Position numbers and translations under genes: made by a program
Notes under the pieces: generated by a model
Databases searched by the model: none
What the model was told of the DNA's origin: nothing
What the model saw: the letters and a program-made list of their open reading frames with translations, nothing else
Origin: Arcanobacterium sp.
Lineage (GTDB): Bacteria; Actinomycetota; Actinomycetes; Actinomycetales; Actinomycetaceae
Assembly: GCA_022768785.1 (NCBI GenBank)
Contig: JALELI010000113.1
Span: 1 to 32,468, forward strand
Direction: 5' to 3'
Length of the DNA: 32,468 bases
Shown: positions 32,401 to 32,468 of the stretch, piece after piece
Layout of the letters: the number at the start of each line of letters is the position of its first letter
Position numbering within the stretch: position 1 is the first letter of the stretch

Positions 32401-32468
32401 CATGCGATAAGGTGCCGAGCCATACGCACGATAAGATCGCACATCACTACTCGAAGTGCGGCTAGCGG

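Overview
The window looks like chromosomal DNA of an actinobacterium of moderate GC content, most likely in or near the Actinomycetaceae (Arcanobacterium/Trueperella/Actinomyces type). This placement is an inference. It rests on the actinobacterial gene orders rsmD-coaD-sepIVA-DUF177-rnc, gltX/ndgR/leuC-leuD/murA and cydAB-cydDC-sensor kinase, on the actinobacterial NdgR regulator, and on a MurE of the L-lysine-adding type. No rRNA, tRNA, CRISPR array, insertion sequence or phage gene was seen.

Layout. (1) 1-7756, plus strand: the 3' part of cydA, cydB, a 322-bp gap with two hairpins, then the tightly overlapping cydD-cydC-sensor kinase genes (cytochrome bd oxidase, its assembly exporter and a DevS-like kinase). 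A NarL-type response regulator faces the kinase and shares a CTAG stop palindrome with it (7753-8412, minus). (2) 8595-14344, minus strand: rnc, DUF177, sepIVA, coaD, rsmD and recG, a conserved housekeeping block for RNA processing, septation/envelope, CoA synthesis, 16S rRNA methylation and fork repair. (3) 14587-22290: an AT-richer carbohydrate island. It holds a solute-binding lipoprotein, two CUT1 permeases, a cytosolic GH2 enzyme and a GH43 lipoprotein, all on the minus strand. A divergent ArsR-type regulator carries an unusual large C-terminal domain, and a strong palindrome lies between the two units. (4) 22481-25288: rpmB (plus), converging on ddl and murA (minus) with a strong terminator between. 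(5) 25730-28661: leuC-leuD (minus) and divergent ndgR (plus). (6) 28739-30280: a stand-alone murE (plus), followed by a gene-free stretch full of short tandem duplications. (7) 30661-32196: gltX (minus), with a probable leaderless promoter.

How the genes work together. Cytochrome bd, CydDC and the kinase suggest a low-oxygen or redox respiration module. The island can be read as: extracellular trimming of an arabinose-containing glycan by GH43, uptake by an ABC importer whose ATPase is encoded elsewhere, and intracellular hydrolysis by GH2. MurA, Ddl and MurE supply peptidoglycan precursors.

The most notable observations are: loss of the conserved quinol-site glutamate in CydA; loss of the canonical heme ligands in the DevS-like kinase; the ArsR-fusion regulator and its palindrome; overlapping alternative hairpins between the binding protein and permease genes; a streptococcal-type MurE with a DDSY specificity loop; and a 20-bp duplication that rewrote the MurE C-terminus. 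All family assignments come from reading motifs by eye; no database search was run.
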